A program made the position numbers and the translations under genes. Under the pieces are notes generated by a model. That model was given only the letters and a program-made list of their open reading frames with translations, had not been told where the DNA came from and ran no database searches. From NCBI RefSeq assembly GCF_010365865.1, contig NZ_CP048020.1:1488001-1552000 (forward strand): a DNA stretch of 64,000 bases, read 5' to 3'. Source of the DNA: Treponema vincentii. Its GTDB lineage: Bacteria > Spirochaetota > Spirochaetia > Treponematales > Treponemataceae. Shown one piece after another: positions 36,435 through 46,436 of the stretch; positions within the stretch are counted from its first letter, which is position 1, and every line of letters starts with the position of its first letter.

Positions 36435-36794
36435 TTACCGTTTATTTACGTGGCGGAAAATAACACGTTTTTCCATCGTTGTCATTGTCTTACCGATGGA
36501 GGCGCCTTTTAAATCTTCAACTTCGACGGAAGAAAAGCCTTTATCCCGTTTATAATTTGAAAAGAATTCATACATGACCTTTTCAGCTTCATTCTCGTCA
36601 AAAGTGTTCTTATCTTCTTCGTATACGCAATAGTATTCCGCCCAGTTATCGGTCTTATAAATTTCGGTTAGATAAAGCGAGGCATTTGCACGACCTTCAA
36701 CCTTAATCTTTTGCTTTTTAGTCTGTACAGTCTGTGCAGACAGGACAACAGCGAGCAGCATAAATGCGCACAGCGCAAGTATTTTCTTGTTCAT
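36435..36794 (-). CDS. Small exported hypothetical protein
   Basis: The start is ATG 36794 (AGGAGG about 7 nt upstream). The 119-aa product has a clear signal peptide (KKILALCAFMLLAVVLSAQ) and a compact mature domain with KIKVEGRANASLYLTEIY, a DNWAEYYCVYEED segment and a basic C-terminal RVIFRHVNKR. No family is recognised. A periplasmic location is likely. Confidence 0.65.
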   Translation of the reverse strand: MNKKILALCAFMLLAVVLSAQTVQTKKQKIKVEGRANASLYLTEIYKTDNWAEYYCVYEEDKNTFDENEAEKVMYEFFSNYKRDKGFSSVEVEDLKGASIGKTMTTMEKRVIFRHVNKR

Positions 36795-36870
36795 TATAGA
36801 TCCTCCTATAAAGTAATAAACAGAATGTAATATATACGGAAAACCCGTTCTTTGCAATATCGACTGTCAG

Positions 36871-36920
36871 GGCAAACGCATCAGGCATTTTTTATCTACC
36901 CTACCTGATGCGTTTACCCT
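36871..36920. repeat. Family I outer-arm-only hairpin (copy E)
   Basis: GGGCAAACGCATCAGGCA and ACCTGATGCGTTTACCC form a 50-nt hairpin that corresponds to the outer arms of family I with the interior deleted. It lies directly after the tpiA stop (36929, minus), so it may act as its terminator. Confidence 0.65.
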
Positions 36921-36928
36921 ATTCCACA

Positions 36929-37678
36929 TTATTCACAGAGGGCGATCGGAGCAAAGGTTTCGGCTTTAAGGGCAGCGCCACCGATTAAACCACCGTCGAT
37001 ATTCTCTTTGGCAAGCAAAGCCTTAGCATTTTCGGCTTTCATCGAACCGCCGTACTGAATGACCATTGCATCGGCAGCAGCTTTTCCGTATAACTTCGCA
37101 ATGACGGATCTGATATGCGCATGAATCGCATCGGCATCTTCCGGAGTTGCCGTTTTTCCGGTACCGATTGCCCAGACCGGCTCATACGCAATAGTAACCC
37201 GGGCCAGTTCTTGTGCGGTTACGCCTTCCAATCCTTTTCCGGTTTGAGTTGCGCAGACAGTTTCCGCCTGACCTGCTTCGCGTTCCTCCAGTAACTCGCC
37301 GACGCAAAGGATAACTTCCAGCCCATGCTGCAATGCAAGCCGCACCTTTTTGTTGATCATTGCATCGGTTTCCCCGTAAATATGGCGTCGTTCCGAATGG
37401 CCAAGGATAACAACCTGTACCCCGAGGTCTTTGAGCTGCAATACGGACACCTCACCCGTGTGAGCGCCCTGCTCGTCGGTACTCATATTCTGCGCACCAA
37501 GCAAAACATTGGTTCCTTTTACTACCTGAGAAACGGCATCAAGGGCGGTAAAGGAAGGGGCTATCATATATTTGTGCTTTCCTCCTTTGACAGCCTCTAC
37601 CACGCCTTTCGCCAGTTCAACAGCCTCACCCTTTGTTTTGTGCATTTTCCAGTTGCCTGCAATAAAATATCTCCGCAT
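36929..37678 (-). CDS. tpiA: Triosephosphate isomerase
   Basis: This 249-aa TIM barrel starts at ATG 37678 (AGGAG upstream); an in-frame extension to 37717 is not needed. Catalytic residues are visible: K in FIAGNWKMHK, H in GHSERRH, E in VTIAYEPVWAIGTGK, with the phosphate-binding QYGGSMKAEN and GLIGGAAL. It interconverts dihydroxyacetone phosphate and glyceraldehyde-3-phosphate in glycolysis. It stands alone, and its leader contains the repeat cluster at 37711-38083. Confidence 0.97.
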   Translation of the reverse strand: MRRYFIAGNWKMHKTKGEAVELAKGVVEAVKGGKHKYMIAPSFTALDAVSQVVKGTNVLLGAQNMSTDEQGAHTGEVSVLQLKDLGVQVVILGHSERRHIYGETDAMINKKVRLALQHGLEVILCVGELLEEREAGQAETVCATQTGKGLEGVTAQELARVTIAYEPVWAIGTGKTATPEDADAIHAHIRSVIAKLYGKAAADAMVIQYGGSMKAENAKALLAKENIDGGLIGGAALKAETFAPIALCE

Positions 37679-37710
37679 ACCTTCTCCTATAAAAACTTTT
37701 GTAGGATGTT

Positions 37711-38083
37711 TCAACATCCGAAAAGGTTTTTAGCCGTGCGCGCATTACGCGCACATGTAAATAATCAAGTTTGCACCGCAAACTTGCGATAAAAAGCATC
37801 GACGCAATTTTAGGCGATGCTTTTTATCATAGCTCCTATAAAAACTTTTGCAGGAAATATCAGAGCCTTCGGCTCTGTTCTGCAAAGAAATTCATTAACT
37901 TGTCCGCTTAAGCGGACAGCGAATCAACATCCGAAAAGGTTTTTAGCCGTGCGCGCATTGCGCGCACATGTAAATAATCAAGTTTGCACCGCAAACTTGT
38001 GATAAAAAGTACCGGCGACATCTCAGACGGTACTTTTTATCTCATCTCCTAATCAAGTTTGCATTGCAAACTTGCGATAAAAG
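37711..38083. repeat. Direct-repeat and hairpin cluster upstream of tpiA (family IV)
   Basis: An 86-bp unit is present twice, at 37711-37796 and 37924-38009, with two transitions. It contains hairpins GTGCGCGC/GCGCGCAC and AAGTTTGC/GCAAACTT. Each copy is followed by a hairpin of the form GATAAAAAG-x-CTTTTTATC whose upper stem differs between copies by paired changes (CATCG/CGATG versus TACCG/CGGTA). A third copy of the AAGTTTGC hairpin is at 38053-38074. Between the two units are hairpins AGAGCC/GGCTCT and TGTCCGCTT/AAGCGGACA. No gene is seen in this 609-bp gap. Confidence 0.8.
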
Positions 38084-38222
38084 TTTTCAGATATTTCATT
38101 ATACCGTACCTTTACCGATTTTTAAAGGGTACCGTTCTGCAGCACAGAATAAACACATCGAACTCTTTCTGCGATTTCTAATTATGAATTACTTATCTTT
38201 TTTTTTATTATATATTCTCGGT

Positions 38223-38262
38223 TATAATAGACCTGTCCAATAACTGCGTTGTCGAACAGGTT
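38223..38262 (+). promoter_or_regulatory. Probable -10 element and leader hairpin of the serine dehydratase genes
   Basis: TATAAT at 38223-38228 is a good -10 but lacks a clear -35. A hairpin ACCTGT/ACAGGT (38231-38261) follows, whose loop on the minus strand contains AACGCAGTTAT, as in the hairpin at 6784-6820. AAGAAGGATG lies just before the ATG at 38288. Confidence 0.45.
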
Positions 38263-38287
38263 TAAGAAACAAAAGAAGGATGATACA

Positions 38288-38951
38288 ATGAATGTATTTG
38301 ATATAATCGGTCCTATCATGATCGGACCCTCCAGCTCCCATACCGCAGGGGCGGTGCGGATTGGTTTAATGAGCAGGCTACTGTTGGGTGCCCCCTGCAG
38401 TAAAAGCATATATCAGACTGCATGGCTCTTTTGCGCAGACTTACAAAGGACACGGAACCGATCGTGCACTTGCGGCAGGGATTATGGGAATGCAGACCGA
38501 TGATGAGCGTATCAGAAAAAGCTTGCAAATTGCCAAAGAAACGGGGCTTGCCATTACTTTCGAGCCAACCGTTATCCTCAATGCCCATCCGAATACAGCA
38601 GAAATCACCCTAACCGATGCAAACGGAAAAACAGTGTGTGTTCAAGGAGCGTCCATCGGGGGCGGCAACATTGTTATTACCCAAATAGACGGTAGAGAAG
38701 TAAAAATTACCGGCCAATCTCCAACGATTATTGTCGTACACAATGATATTCCGGGGATGATTGCTGCCGTAACGGCAGTGATGGCGCAGTATAAACTTAA
38801 TGTCTACAAATTCAATCTTGCACGGGACAAAAAGGGGGGGACGGCAATTATGACATTACAGATCGATGGACGCTCCCTTGGAGAAGACTTGCAAACGACT
38901 ATTGAAAAAATACCCGGTGTTACAAAGGTGATTTTTGTTAGACCGTTCTAA
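38288..38951 (+). pseudogene. sdaAB: L-serine dehydratase beta subunit, frameshifted
   Basis: The first frame (ATG 38288) encodes [21 protein letters not shown] and then leaves the family sequence. The frame from 38388 continues with [26 protein letters not shown], the NIVITQIDG region and a C-terminal ACT domain (IIVVHNDIPGMIAAVTAVM). Removing one C from CCCCC at 38391-38395 gives [18 protein letters not shown] and a continuous 220-aa protein, the usual length. The subunit pairs with the downstream alpha subunit to deaminate L-serine to pyruvate and ammonia. The break is either a real mutation, a slippage switch or a homopolymer error; the intact remainder argues for a recent event. Confidence 0.85.
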
Positions 38952-38963
38952 ATGGAGTCCTAT

Positions 38964-39902
38964 ATGCTTAGTTATGAATCAGTTAACGAATTATATAAAA
39001 CAGCGGAAGCGCAGCATAAGCGTATCAGGGAGATTGTATTAGAAGATCAAGCGGCACAGCTTGAACTGCCGGAAGAAGCACTGGTCAAGCGGATGGAAGA
39101 AAACTTGACAGTCATGCTAGAGGCAATTGAAAATGGCAGTAAACCGGGAGTTAAATCTACAAGTGGATTAACAGGGGGAGATGCATATCGGTTAAAACAG
39201 ACGATTGCAGAAGGCAAACATCTCTGCGGAGACCTTATATCAAACGCCATCCAGATGGCGATGGCAGTATCTGAAATAAATGCCGCGATGGGGAAAATTG
39301 TTGCAACCCCAACGGCCGGCTCCTGTGGAATCCTCCCCGGTGCATTGGGTTCTTTGCTAAAAACGCGCGGCGTTCCGCGGGAAGAAGCGGTACTGTCCCT
39401 ATTTACCGCCGGAGCTATCGGTATGGTGGTAGCAAACAAAGCATCAATTGCCGGTGCGTCAGGTGGCTGCCAGGCTGAGTGTGGCACTGCTTCTGCGATG
39501 GCAGCTGCCTGCATTGTAGAACTTTTAGGCGGCACACCGGAGATGGCAGCGCATGCTGTCGCAATAGCAATCAAGTGCATCTTGGGACTAGTGTGCGACC
39601 CCGTTGCCGGCCTTGTAGAAATCCCCTGCATTAAACGGAATGCCTCCGGCGTCACACTTGCCTTCACCGCTGCGGAACTAGCACTTGCAGGTATTAAAAG
39701 CGCAATTCCTGTTGACGAAACCATCGAGTCCCTCAAGCGGGTTGGCGACGGACTTCCGGCAGCGCTACGTGAAACTGCCCAAGGAGGTTTAGCAATAACA
39801 CCGACTGGCCAGGCCTTTGAACGGCAGGTATTTGGTACGCGGTCACCACTTACCGGCAATCCGTGCAGTACTTGTGGCTCATGTGGATCATGCGGCAGTT
39901 AA
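38964..39902 (+). CDS. sdaAA: L-serine dehydratase, iron-sulfur alpha subunit
   Basis: ATG 38964 has GGAG 7 nt upstream and is preferred over ATG 38952. The product of about 312 aa has the family segments TPTAGSCGILPGALG, GASGGCQAECGTASAMAA and CDPVAGLVEIPCIKRNA. The conserved Cys in these are the expected ligands of the catalytic [4Fe-4S] cluster. It ends in an unusual Cys/Gly tail (CSTCGSCGSCG). Oxygen-sensitive serine dehydratases of this two-subunit type are common in anaerobes. It starts 12 nt after the beta-subunit stop. Confidence 0.93.
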   Translation: MLSYESVNELYKTAEAQHKRIREIVLEDQAAQLELPEEALVKRMEENLTVMLEAIENGSKPGVKSTSGLTGGDAYRLKQTIAEGKHLCGDLISNAIQMAMAVSEINAAMGKIVATPTAGSCGILPGALGSLLKTRGVPREEAVLSLFTAGAIGMVVANKASIAGASGGCQAECGTASAMAAACIVELLGGTPEMAAHAVAIAIKCILGLVCDPVAGLVEIPCIKRNASGVTLAFTAAELALAGIKSAIPVDETIESLKRVGDGLPAALRETAQGGLAITPTGQAFERQVFGTRSPLTGNPCSTCGSCGSCGS

Positions 39903-39913
39903 TACGGATGGCC

Positions 39914-40852
39914 TTATATTACCTTCAAAAAGCTCAATACAAAGACAATCCCGAAAATGGTAATACACGACACTATCGTCGAGAAAATAACGACTTGAGC
40001 GGCAAGTTCATGATCACAGCCGAGTTGTTCAGCCATAACTGCTGAAATAACGGCTGTAGGAGAACCGTAAAGAGCAATGAGCGCCACAATCTCATTGGTT
40101 CGAAATCCAAGATAAATGGCTAGCGTAATAAAGATCAATGGCATACCGATGAGTTTGCCCGCAACAGTGATTGACAGATTTTTAAAATTTGCTGAAACTT
40201 TTGAAAAGTCCAGCATTGCGCCTAGTACAATAATTGGAAATACACCTCCCATTTTTCCGATATCCGTCAATGACTTATCTAAAAAATGCGGAATAGGAGG
40301 ATGCACCAAAGACATAATAATCCCTAAACCAGATGCAATGACCATGTGATTCCTCAATACATCCGATACTAATTTCTTTTTATTGACAGTGCATCCACCA
40401 TAGATTGAAAATATAACAACAGCAGCAGCATTAAAAATGGGAACAATAACCATAACAAGCATCGATGCCAACGCTGCACTATTTTCCCCTGCAATATAGG
40501 AAGAAAGAGGAATACCGAGCATCACAAAATTACTTCTAAATATTCCCTGTATAATAACGCCTTGTTTCTTTTTATCTTTTTCGAAAAGAGGGACGATAAC
40601 AACGAGTAGGAAAATAGCAGCTAAAATACTTCCTGCGGCATACAGAACGAACCGCAAATCGAAAACTTCGTTTAAATTTATCTTCCTGATATTATTAAAT
40701 GTTACGATTGGTAAGAGTAAGTCAAAGCATAACTTATTTAACGGAGTAATCGTTGCCTTGCTGAAATAACCTTGTCGTTTAAGGAAATAACCGAAACCGA
40801 CTAAGAGGACGACCGGTATGACTGCATTAAATGCTATAAAGAAACTCCCCAT
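39914..40852 (-). CDS. AEC family transporter (auxin efflux carrier / malate permease type)
   Basis: This 312-aa inner-membrane protein has about ten hydrophobic helices in two halves, starting FNAVIPVVLLVGFGYFLKRQGYFS and including SYIAGENSAALASMLVMVIVPIFN and LIALYGSPTAVISAVMAEQLGCD, typical of the AEC family. Substrates of bacterial members are mostly organic acids or amino acids; none can be assigned. GAGGAG precedes ATG 40852. It is convergent with the serine dehydratase genes, which might hint at a serine- or pyruvate-related substrate. Confidence 0.87.
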   Translation of the reverse strand: MGSFFIAFNAVIPVVLLVGFGYFLKRQGYFSKATITPLNKLCFDLLLPIVTFNNIRKINLNEVFDLRFVLYAAGSILAAIFLLVVIVPLFEKDKKKQGVIIQGIFRSNFVMLGIPLSSYIAGENSAALASMLVMVIVPIFNAAAVVIFSIYGGCTVNKKKLVSDVLRNHMVIASGLGIIMSLVHPPIPHFLDKSLTDIGKMGGVFPIIVLGAMLDFSKVSANFKNLSITVAGKLIGMPLIFITLAIYLGFRTNEIVALIALYGSPTAVISAVMAEQLGCDHELAAQVVIFSTIVSCITIFGIVFVLSFLKVI

Positions 40853-40932
40853 GTATGCTCCTCTTACGATACCGATTTTGAATTATCAAAGTGCCTGTTT
40901 ACCTAAATTAGGCACTTTGATGGACTGCCTCC

Positions 40933-43008
40933 TTATACCCTGAACTTTCCGATTTCTCCGGTAACGCTTGCCACATTTTTTTGATTATTCATTGCGATAG
41001 TATTTACTTCTTTCATGGCGTTGTTAACTTCTGCGATCCCCGTCGCCATTTCTGCCATACTTTGTGTAATAATCTCTGAAAGATTGGCAAGCTTTTGGAT
41101 ACCGGTGGAAATATCGGCGGCTTCGGTTAGAATCTCCTCTGAATCTGCTTTTACCTTTGAGGTTATGGTATTCATTCCATTCATCACATTCAAGACTTCT
41201 TCACCGTCATGCATTTGTTCCTTCATTGTACGGATCATGCCATCTTCCTGTCGATAGATAAAGTCCATCATAGCACTGATTTTTTCGAACTGCTCTGCTA
41301 CCAGAGGTCCGGCACCGTTAAGGCTCTCGATTTTATGTTTAAGCTCCTCCAAAACTTTCGTAATACTCGTACCTTGGGCGCCCGATTCCTCTGCCAACTT
41401 CCGTATCTCATCGGCGACGACCGCAAAGCCCTTCCCCGCTTCTCCCGCATGAGCTGCCTCAATCGCCGCATTCATCGCAAGAAGGTTTGTTTGACTTGCC
41501 GTATTTTGAATAACTGTAATGGCATCAAGAAGGCCTTCAGATTGCTCCGTCACTACTTTTGTTACCTCAACAACCATAGCAACGGTTTCTTTACCTGTAT
41601 GGGTTGTTTTTTCAAGGGTTTTAATCGATTGTAGGTTTTTTTCAGCCCTTTCCTGTACAGCCTGGATATTTTTGACGATTTCTCCAATTGACAGTGATGA
41701 ACCGGAAATACTTTGGGCTTGAGCCCCGATGTGAGAATCAAGGCTTGAAATAGTTTCAGTAATAGCATCTATCTTCGCTGCTGTTTCATTAACTTCCGTA
41801 TGCTGCACCATTACTCTATCTTTTACACTTTCAATATTTCCTGTTATCTGATTAAGTGCCTCGGTAGAATCTATCATACGTGTAGACAATGTCTGGCTGA
41901 CAGCTTTCATGCTATTTGCCGTTTCCGCGATAACCAAAAAAGAAGTACGGATTTTTTCTATTGCATTATTCATCGATAGTGCAATAGACCCGAGTTCGTC
42001 GGAATGTACTACAGCCTGAACGGTAAAATCTCCTTCTGCAACTTTATTAAAAATAGTATGGAGTTTAATAAATCGGCCGAATAAGTAGCGGAGCATAAAC
42101 TGATTAACCGCGATCATAAGTATTAAAAGAACTGCTGTCCATAAAACAGAATACCCTAAAATCGGAAGGATAGGCGGTATAAAATCTTTTATAGGAACTG
42201 CCATGATAGTAGAATAAGGTAAATCTGCGAGCTGTTTTTTGACAACGACGACCCTACCGAGCGAAGCATCTTCATAGTATTGAAGCCCGTCATATCCTAT
42301 TAAATCGGAAAGTGTTCCTACAACGGTATTGATTTTCTTATTAGTGAAATCAGCATTTGAACATAACGATATTGTATCGGTATTGTCAATGATACCAATC
42401 CATGATTGCGGACTAGGTAATGAGTTATTTATTTTAGCTGCGGCTTGTTGTAAATTAACTGCCATGCCGGCAAAACCGATCGCTTCTCCGGCTGTATTAA
42501 AAATTTTAACATTAAACCAAAAATTGGTTTTATGGAGTGTCCTATTATAATCAACATTATAAAATAACGTCTGTGGCCTTTTCATCATAGAAAAAAACCA
42601 ATCATCAACAGCTTCGGTGAGTACATCTTTTTTTATCTGTTTATTATTATCGACAACATAATAACTGCCGGTTAATTTTGAAGCAGCAAAGCAGGTGGAA
42701 AATTGTTCATCTTCGCTAAGCTTAATAAGTTTTTCGGTAACTTTAACACGGTTTTCATTATCTTTTTCATAATTCTCAAACCAATCTATCAAATAAGGCT
42801 CTTCCGCTAAATCTTGTGAAATCGCTAACCCAACAGCAAGATTCGTCTGTAATTCGGAAGACGAAGCATCCAACATAAACGGTACGGTCTTATAAAAATT
42901 ACTTTCAATATATGTCCTCGCTTGTATAACGCTAAAAGCCAAGGCACCACAGACAGCAATAATAAGAGTTGTTACCAGAAATAAGTTAACTGATGTCCGT
43001 ATTTTCAT
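40933..43008 (-). CDS. Methyl-accepting chemotaxis protein with periplasmic Cache-like sensor
   Basis: This 691-aa receptor starts at ATG 43008 (GGAGAG upstream); the frame beyond that is not supported. It has an N-terminal membrane helix ([21 protein letters not shown]), a large periplasmic domain of dCache type (about 35-300, with [10 protein letters not shown] and [16 protein letters not shown]), a second helix ([20 protein letters not shown]) and a HAMP-like linker. The methyl-accepting domain carries the hairpin-tip sequence [20 protein letters not shown]. It relays a ligand signal to CheA/CheW. The ligand is unknown. Confidence 0.93.
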   Translation of the reverse strand: MKIRTSVNLFLVTTLIIAVCGALAFSVIQARTYIESNFYKTVPFMLDASSSELQTNLAVGLAISQDLAEEPYLIDWFENYEKDNENRVKVTEKLIKLSEDEQFSTCFAASKLTGSYYVVDNNKQIKKDVLTEAVDDWFFSMMKRPQTLFYNVDYNRTLHKTNFWFNVKIFNTAGEAIGFAGMAVNLQQAAAKINNSLPSPQSWIGIIDNTDTISLCSNADFTNKKINTVVGTLSDLIGYDGLQYYEDASLGRVVVVKKQLADLPYSTIMAVPIKDFIPPILPILGYSVLWTAVLLILMIAVNQFMLRYLFGRFIKLHTIFNKVAEGDFTVQAVVHSDELGSIALSMNNAIEKIRTSFLVIAETANSMKAVSQTLSTRMIDSTEALNQITGNIESVKDRVMVQHTEVNETAAKIDAITETISSLDSHIGAQAQSISGSSLSIGEIVKNIQAVQERAEKNLQSIKTLEKTTHTGKETVAMVVEVTKVVTEQSEGLLDAITVIQNTASQTNLLAMNAAIEAAHAGEAGKGFAVVADEIRKLAEESGAQGTSITKVLEELKHKIESLNGAGPLVAEQFEKISAMMDFIYRQEDGMIRTMKEQMHDGEEVLNVMNGMNTITSKVKADSEEILTEAADISTGIQKLANLSEIITQSMAEMATGIAEVNNAMKEVNTIAMNNQKNVASVTGEIGKFRV

Positions 43009-43177
43009 AGGGTCTCTCCAGCATAGTAAAGAAAATTTAGATGTCTGATAAGTGTACCGTATTTTCATTTTTATAGCTAGATAGCGCATTGCACACAAGG
43101 TAAACGCATCAATATATGTACCCTGTGCTCGATTTGTTGTTTTACTCCATATTTTTTGATACAATGCCTCACCATCT

Positions 43178-44428
43178 ATGAGTACCATCTATACGCCTGA
43201 TCAGGCGGCGCAAGAATGCCTGAATACTTCCATTATACAGCTTTCGTTTTCCCGCCCGCGCAAGGGAATCGACGAGGCAAAGGCACGGCTTCGGCATATC
43301 ACGATAAAAGGGAAGGCCGCGTATCAGCTGGAAACCGTCAAAAACAAGCAAGCATTTCAGAAAACGATTGAACCGGAGGCATTATCCGGCACAATAGCGG
43401 AATATTTTACCCGTTTTAAAGCTGCGGAATGCCGCGGTCAAAAAGAACAGCTCTTTTTTTTACAGAACAACAAGGGAACCATCGCCCTGACCAAGCGGAT
43501 ATCCTGCTCCGCTCCGCTCACGGAAAACAACTGCGGCGGGCACAACAAGATAAAGAACTATCTTATTCCCGAAGGAACACCGCTTGCGTTCTTAATCGAA
43601 CAGGGAGTGATGAATGCGGAAGGCTCCGTCTTAAAGCAAAAATACCATAAGTTTAGGCAAATCAATAAATACCTCGAATTTATCGCCGGGGTTGAACCCT
43701 TTATACGGGATACGGTTGCCCGTTCCGGCAAGCCTTTTTCCATTACCGATTTCGGCTGCGGCAAGGCCTATTTGAGTTTTGCGCTTTATTATTATCTGCA
43801 TGAACGGCAAGCGCTTCCGGTACGGATTCACGGGTTGGATTTAAAGACCGAGGTTATCGAACACTGTTCCGCGCTGGCAAAACGGTGCGGCTACACGAAT
43901 TTGGACTTTGCGGAAGGGAACATCGGCGACCATCCGCTGCCGGACGGTACCGGAATGATGGTATGCCTCCATGCCTGCAATACGGCGACCGATTTAGCGC
44001 TTGCTCAAGCTGTCCACGCGCAGGTACCGATTATCTTTGCAGTTCCGTGCTGCCAGCATGAACTGTATGCCCAGCTTAAAACCCGAAAAGAAACGTTCCG
44101 CACGGAAGATCACTTGATGCTCCCCTTTATGGAGCACGGCATTATCACCGAGCGGTTTGCATCGCTTTTAACCGACACTGTGCGGGCGCTCCTTTTACAA
44201 GCCTGCGGCTATACCGTGCAGATTATGGAATTTATCGAAACGGAACATACCCCTAAAAATATCCTGATCCATGCGGTAAAAAAAACACAAAGCGCCGGCC
44301 AAGCGGAACGGCTGAAAGAAACAGCGCTCCGGCAATACCGCCGCATCAAAGAAAGCTTTTGCATCGAACCGACTCTGGAACAGCTATTGAAGGATATGAT
44401 TCCGGCAAAACAACAGGAGAACTTATGA
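43178..44428 (+). CDS. Class I SAM-dependent methyltransferase (PF13679-like)
   Basis: This 416-aa protein has an N-terminal domain of about 170 residues with no known motif. A Rossmann methyltransferase domain follows with the SAM-binding motif [19 protein letters not shown], acidic motif GLDLK, motif [13 protein letters not shown] and the family PCCQHEL. PF13679 proteins are mostly uncharacterised and RNA is a suspected substrate. It is translationally coupled to mazG (ATGA overlap) and heads a plus-strand run with mazG and miaA, another tRNA-modification gene, which mildly supports an RNA target. Confidence 0.8.
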   Translation: MSTIYTPDQAAQECLNTSIIQLSFSRPRKGIDEAKARLRHITIKGKAAYQLETVKNKQAFQKTIEPEALSGTIAEYFTRFKAAECRGQKEQLFFLQNNKGTIALTKRISCSAPLTENNCGGHNKIKNYLIPEGTPLAFLIEQGVMNAEGSVLKQKYHKFRQINKYLEFIAGVEPFIRDTVARSGKPFSITDFGCGKAYLSFALYYYLHERQALPVRIHGLDLKTEVIEHCSALAKRCGYTNLDFAEGNIGDHPLPDGTGMMVCLHACNTATDLALAQAVHAQVPIIFAVPCCQHELYAQLKTRKETFRTEDHLMLPFMEHGIITERFASLLTDTVRALLLQACGYTVQIMEFIETEHTPKNILIHAVKKTQSAGQAERLKETALRQYRRIKESFCIEPTLEQLLKDMIPAKQQENL

Positions 44429-45381
44429 TACAACCCAACAATACCGGCAAAAACGAACAAGACTCAGCCGTTCATCCCCATACTGCGGCGATAGCGGCGC
44501 AGCCGGAAACAACAGCCGCTGCAGAAGCATTCGCTGCACTCTTTACCACGATTAAACGGCTGCGGGCGCCGGGCGGCTGTCCGTGGGACATCGAGCAAAC
44601 TCCGATGACGCTGCGTTCAACGCTCCTTGAAGAAACGTATGAAACAATTGAGGCGCTGGAAGAAGCCTCCGCGGACAGCGCGAAAGCCGTCCATGCGGCG
44701 GAAGAACTCGGCGATGTGCTTTTAAACATCGTAATGATTGCGTATATGTTTGAGCAGGAGGGAGCTTTTTCCGTCGCGAAGATGATCGACGAGCTCAACG
44801 AAAAACTGATCAGGCGGCATCCCCACGTATTCGGACAAACGGCAGGCTTTCCTGACCCCGACGATGCAAAAAAGCCGGTTACGGCGGAAAAAGTGCTTGC
44901 GCAATGGGATACTATCAAGGATACCGTAGAAGGCCGTGCAAGCGTCTCCGCACTGGATTCTATTCCGAAAACCTTTCCGCCGCTCACCCGCGCATACAAA
45001 CTGCAAAAACGGGCGGCGAAAAAAGGCTTTGACTGGGATACGGCGGACGGACCGCAGAAAAAAACGGAAGAAGAACTTGCGGAATTTACGGAAGCGCTTG
45101 CGCACGGCACGCATGAAGAAGCGGAAGCGGAATTCGGAGACTTACTGTTCAGTTTGGTGAACACCGCGCGGCATTTACATATCGACCCCGCAATTGCGCT
45201 CGGCCGTACCAATGCAAAGTTTGAACGCCGCTTCCGCTTTGTCGAAAAACGCATGGCAGAATCCGGTATCCCGTGCTCCCACGAAACCTTAACCCAGATG
45301 GACGGCTTTTGGGAAGAAGCCAAGCGCATGGAAGCGCAAAGTTCTTCCGCCCCATGCAGTAACGATAATGCCGCACTATAA
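44425..45381 (+). CDS. mazG: Nucleoside triphosphate pyrophosphohydrolase MazG
   Basis: The start is ATG 44425 (AGGAG upstream, overlapping the previous TGA). The 318-aa product has two MazG repeats. The first carries LRAPGGCPWDIEQTPMTLRSTLLEETYE and EELGDVLLNIVM with the metal-binding ExxE...ExxD pattern; the second has EELAEFTEALAHGT...EFGDLLFSLVN. It hydrolyses NTPs to NMP and PPi (house-cleaning). An N-terminal extension of about 35 residues is low complexity. It overlaps miaA by 14 nt. Confidence 0.93.
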   Translation: MIQPNNTGKNEQDSAVHPHTAAIAAQPETTAAAEAFAALFTTIKRLRAPGGCPWDIEQTPMTLRSTLLEETYETIEALEEASADSAKAVHAAEELGDVLLNIVMIAYMFEQEGAFSVAKMIDELNEKLIRRHPHVFGQTAGFPDPDDAKKPVTAEKVLAQWDTIKDTVEGRASVSALDSIPKTFPPLTRAYKLQKRAAKKGFDWDTADGPQKKTEEELAEFTEALAHGTHEEAEAEFGDLLFSLVNTARHLHIDPAIALGRTNAKFERRFRFVEKRMAESGIPCSHETLTQMDGFWEEAKRMEAQSSSAPCSNDNAAL

Positions 45382-46294
45382 TTGCGCCGTAGTATTAGGC
45401 GCTACGGCAACGGGAAAAACGGCGCTTGCCGTCAAACTTGCGCAAGCGAAACACGGGGAAATCATCTCCTCAGATTCACGGCAAGTATACCGCGGGCTCG
45501 ATTTGGGCACAGGGAAGGATTTGCAGGAATACGGCAGCATTCCCTACCACCTTATCGATGTCTGCGATTTAAGCTGCGAGTTTACGGTCTTTCATTTTCA
45601 GCAGGAGGTGTACCGCATCTTTCCGCAGCTCGTTGAAAAAGGTACCTTGCCGATTATCGCAGGGGGGACGGGGCTGTATCTCGACGCCATCCTTCGCGGC
45701 TATGAGCTCATCCCCGTGCCCGAAGATCCCGCATTGCGTGAAGCGCTGGCTACAAAAACACTGCCGGAGCTGCAAGCTATGCTCATAGCGCTCAAGCCGG
45801 ATATTCACAATAAAACCGACTTGGAACAGCCCGACCGCCTTGTCCGCGCTATCGAAATTGCCCGTTACCGGCAGGAGCATCCCGAATCCGCCGCCGCGCA
45901 TCTGCATGCGGTGCCGCCTATCAAGCCGAAAATCTACGGTATTTCGTTTGAGCGCAGTGCCTTACGCGAACGTATCCGCCGCCGTCTCATTGCCCGCATC
46001 GATGCCGGTATGATAGAAGAAACCGAACAAATCCATGCGCAGGGCTATTCGTGGGAGCGGCTCGAAAGCCTCGGTTTGGAATACCGCTTTACGGCGCAGT
46101 ATCTGCAGGGGAAAATCGAAAGTAAAGAAGCCTATATCGAGCAGCTCTATCGGGCAATCGGACAATTTGCAAAACGGCAGGAAACATGGTTCCGGCGCAT
46201 GGAGCGGAACGGCATCGAAATAGAATGGATTGACGGCAACAAGGCGGCTCAGCTGACAGCAGAAGGTATTTCAAAGATTGAGCCGGTAAATTGA
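45368..46294 (+). CDS. miaA: tRNA dimethylallyltransferase
   Basis: This 308-aa enzyme has P-loop GATATGKT (residues 11-18), the substrate-binding SSDSRQVYRGLDLGTGK, the central PIIAGGTGLYLDAIL and the C-terminal FAKRQETWFRR. It adds the isopentenyl group to A37 of tRNAs reading U-starting codons. The start overlaps mazG by 14 nt and has no clear ribosome site, so translation is probably coupled. Confidence 0.95.
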   Translation: MPHYNCAVVLGATATGKTALAVKLAQAKHGEIISSDSRQVYRGLDLGTGKDLQEYGSIPYHLIDVCDLSCEFTVFHFQQEVYRIFPQLVEKGTLPIIAGGTGLYLDAILRGYELIPVPEDPALREALATKTLPELQAMLIALKPDIHNKTDLEQPDRLVRAIEIARYRQEHPESAAAHLHAVPPIKPKIYGISFERSALRERIRRRLIARIDAGMIEETEQIHAQGYSWERLESLGLEYRFTAQYLQGKIESKEAYIEQLYRAIGQFAKRQETWFRRMERNGIEIEWIDGNKAAQLTAEGISKIEPVN

Positions 46295-46436
46295 ACCACA
46301 CATTTTGCTAAATGCCCAACAGTAACCCGGTGATTGACATTTCGCGGTCAAGTTGGTACAGTTATCTACTATAAATCTAAAAAGTAAGAATATTAAAAAT
46401 TAAATAGAGAAAATCTATAATTAAGGAAACAAAACT

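Noticed and set aside
37711-38083. Possible CRISPR array
   Set aside because: There are only two full 86-bp units with internal hairpins, unequal spacing and no cas genes; not CRISPR-like.
39047-39859. 270-codon frame antisense to sdaAA
   Set aside because: A codon-bias shadow of a well-supported gene, with no motif.
44472-45329. 285-codon frame antisense to mazG
   Set aside because: A Ser/Ala-rich shadow of mazG without ribosome site or domain.
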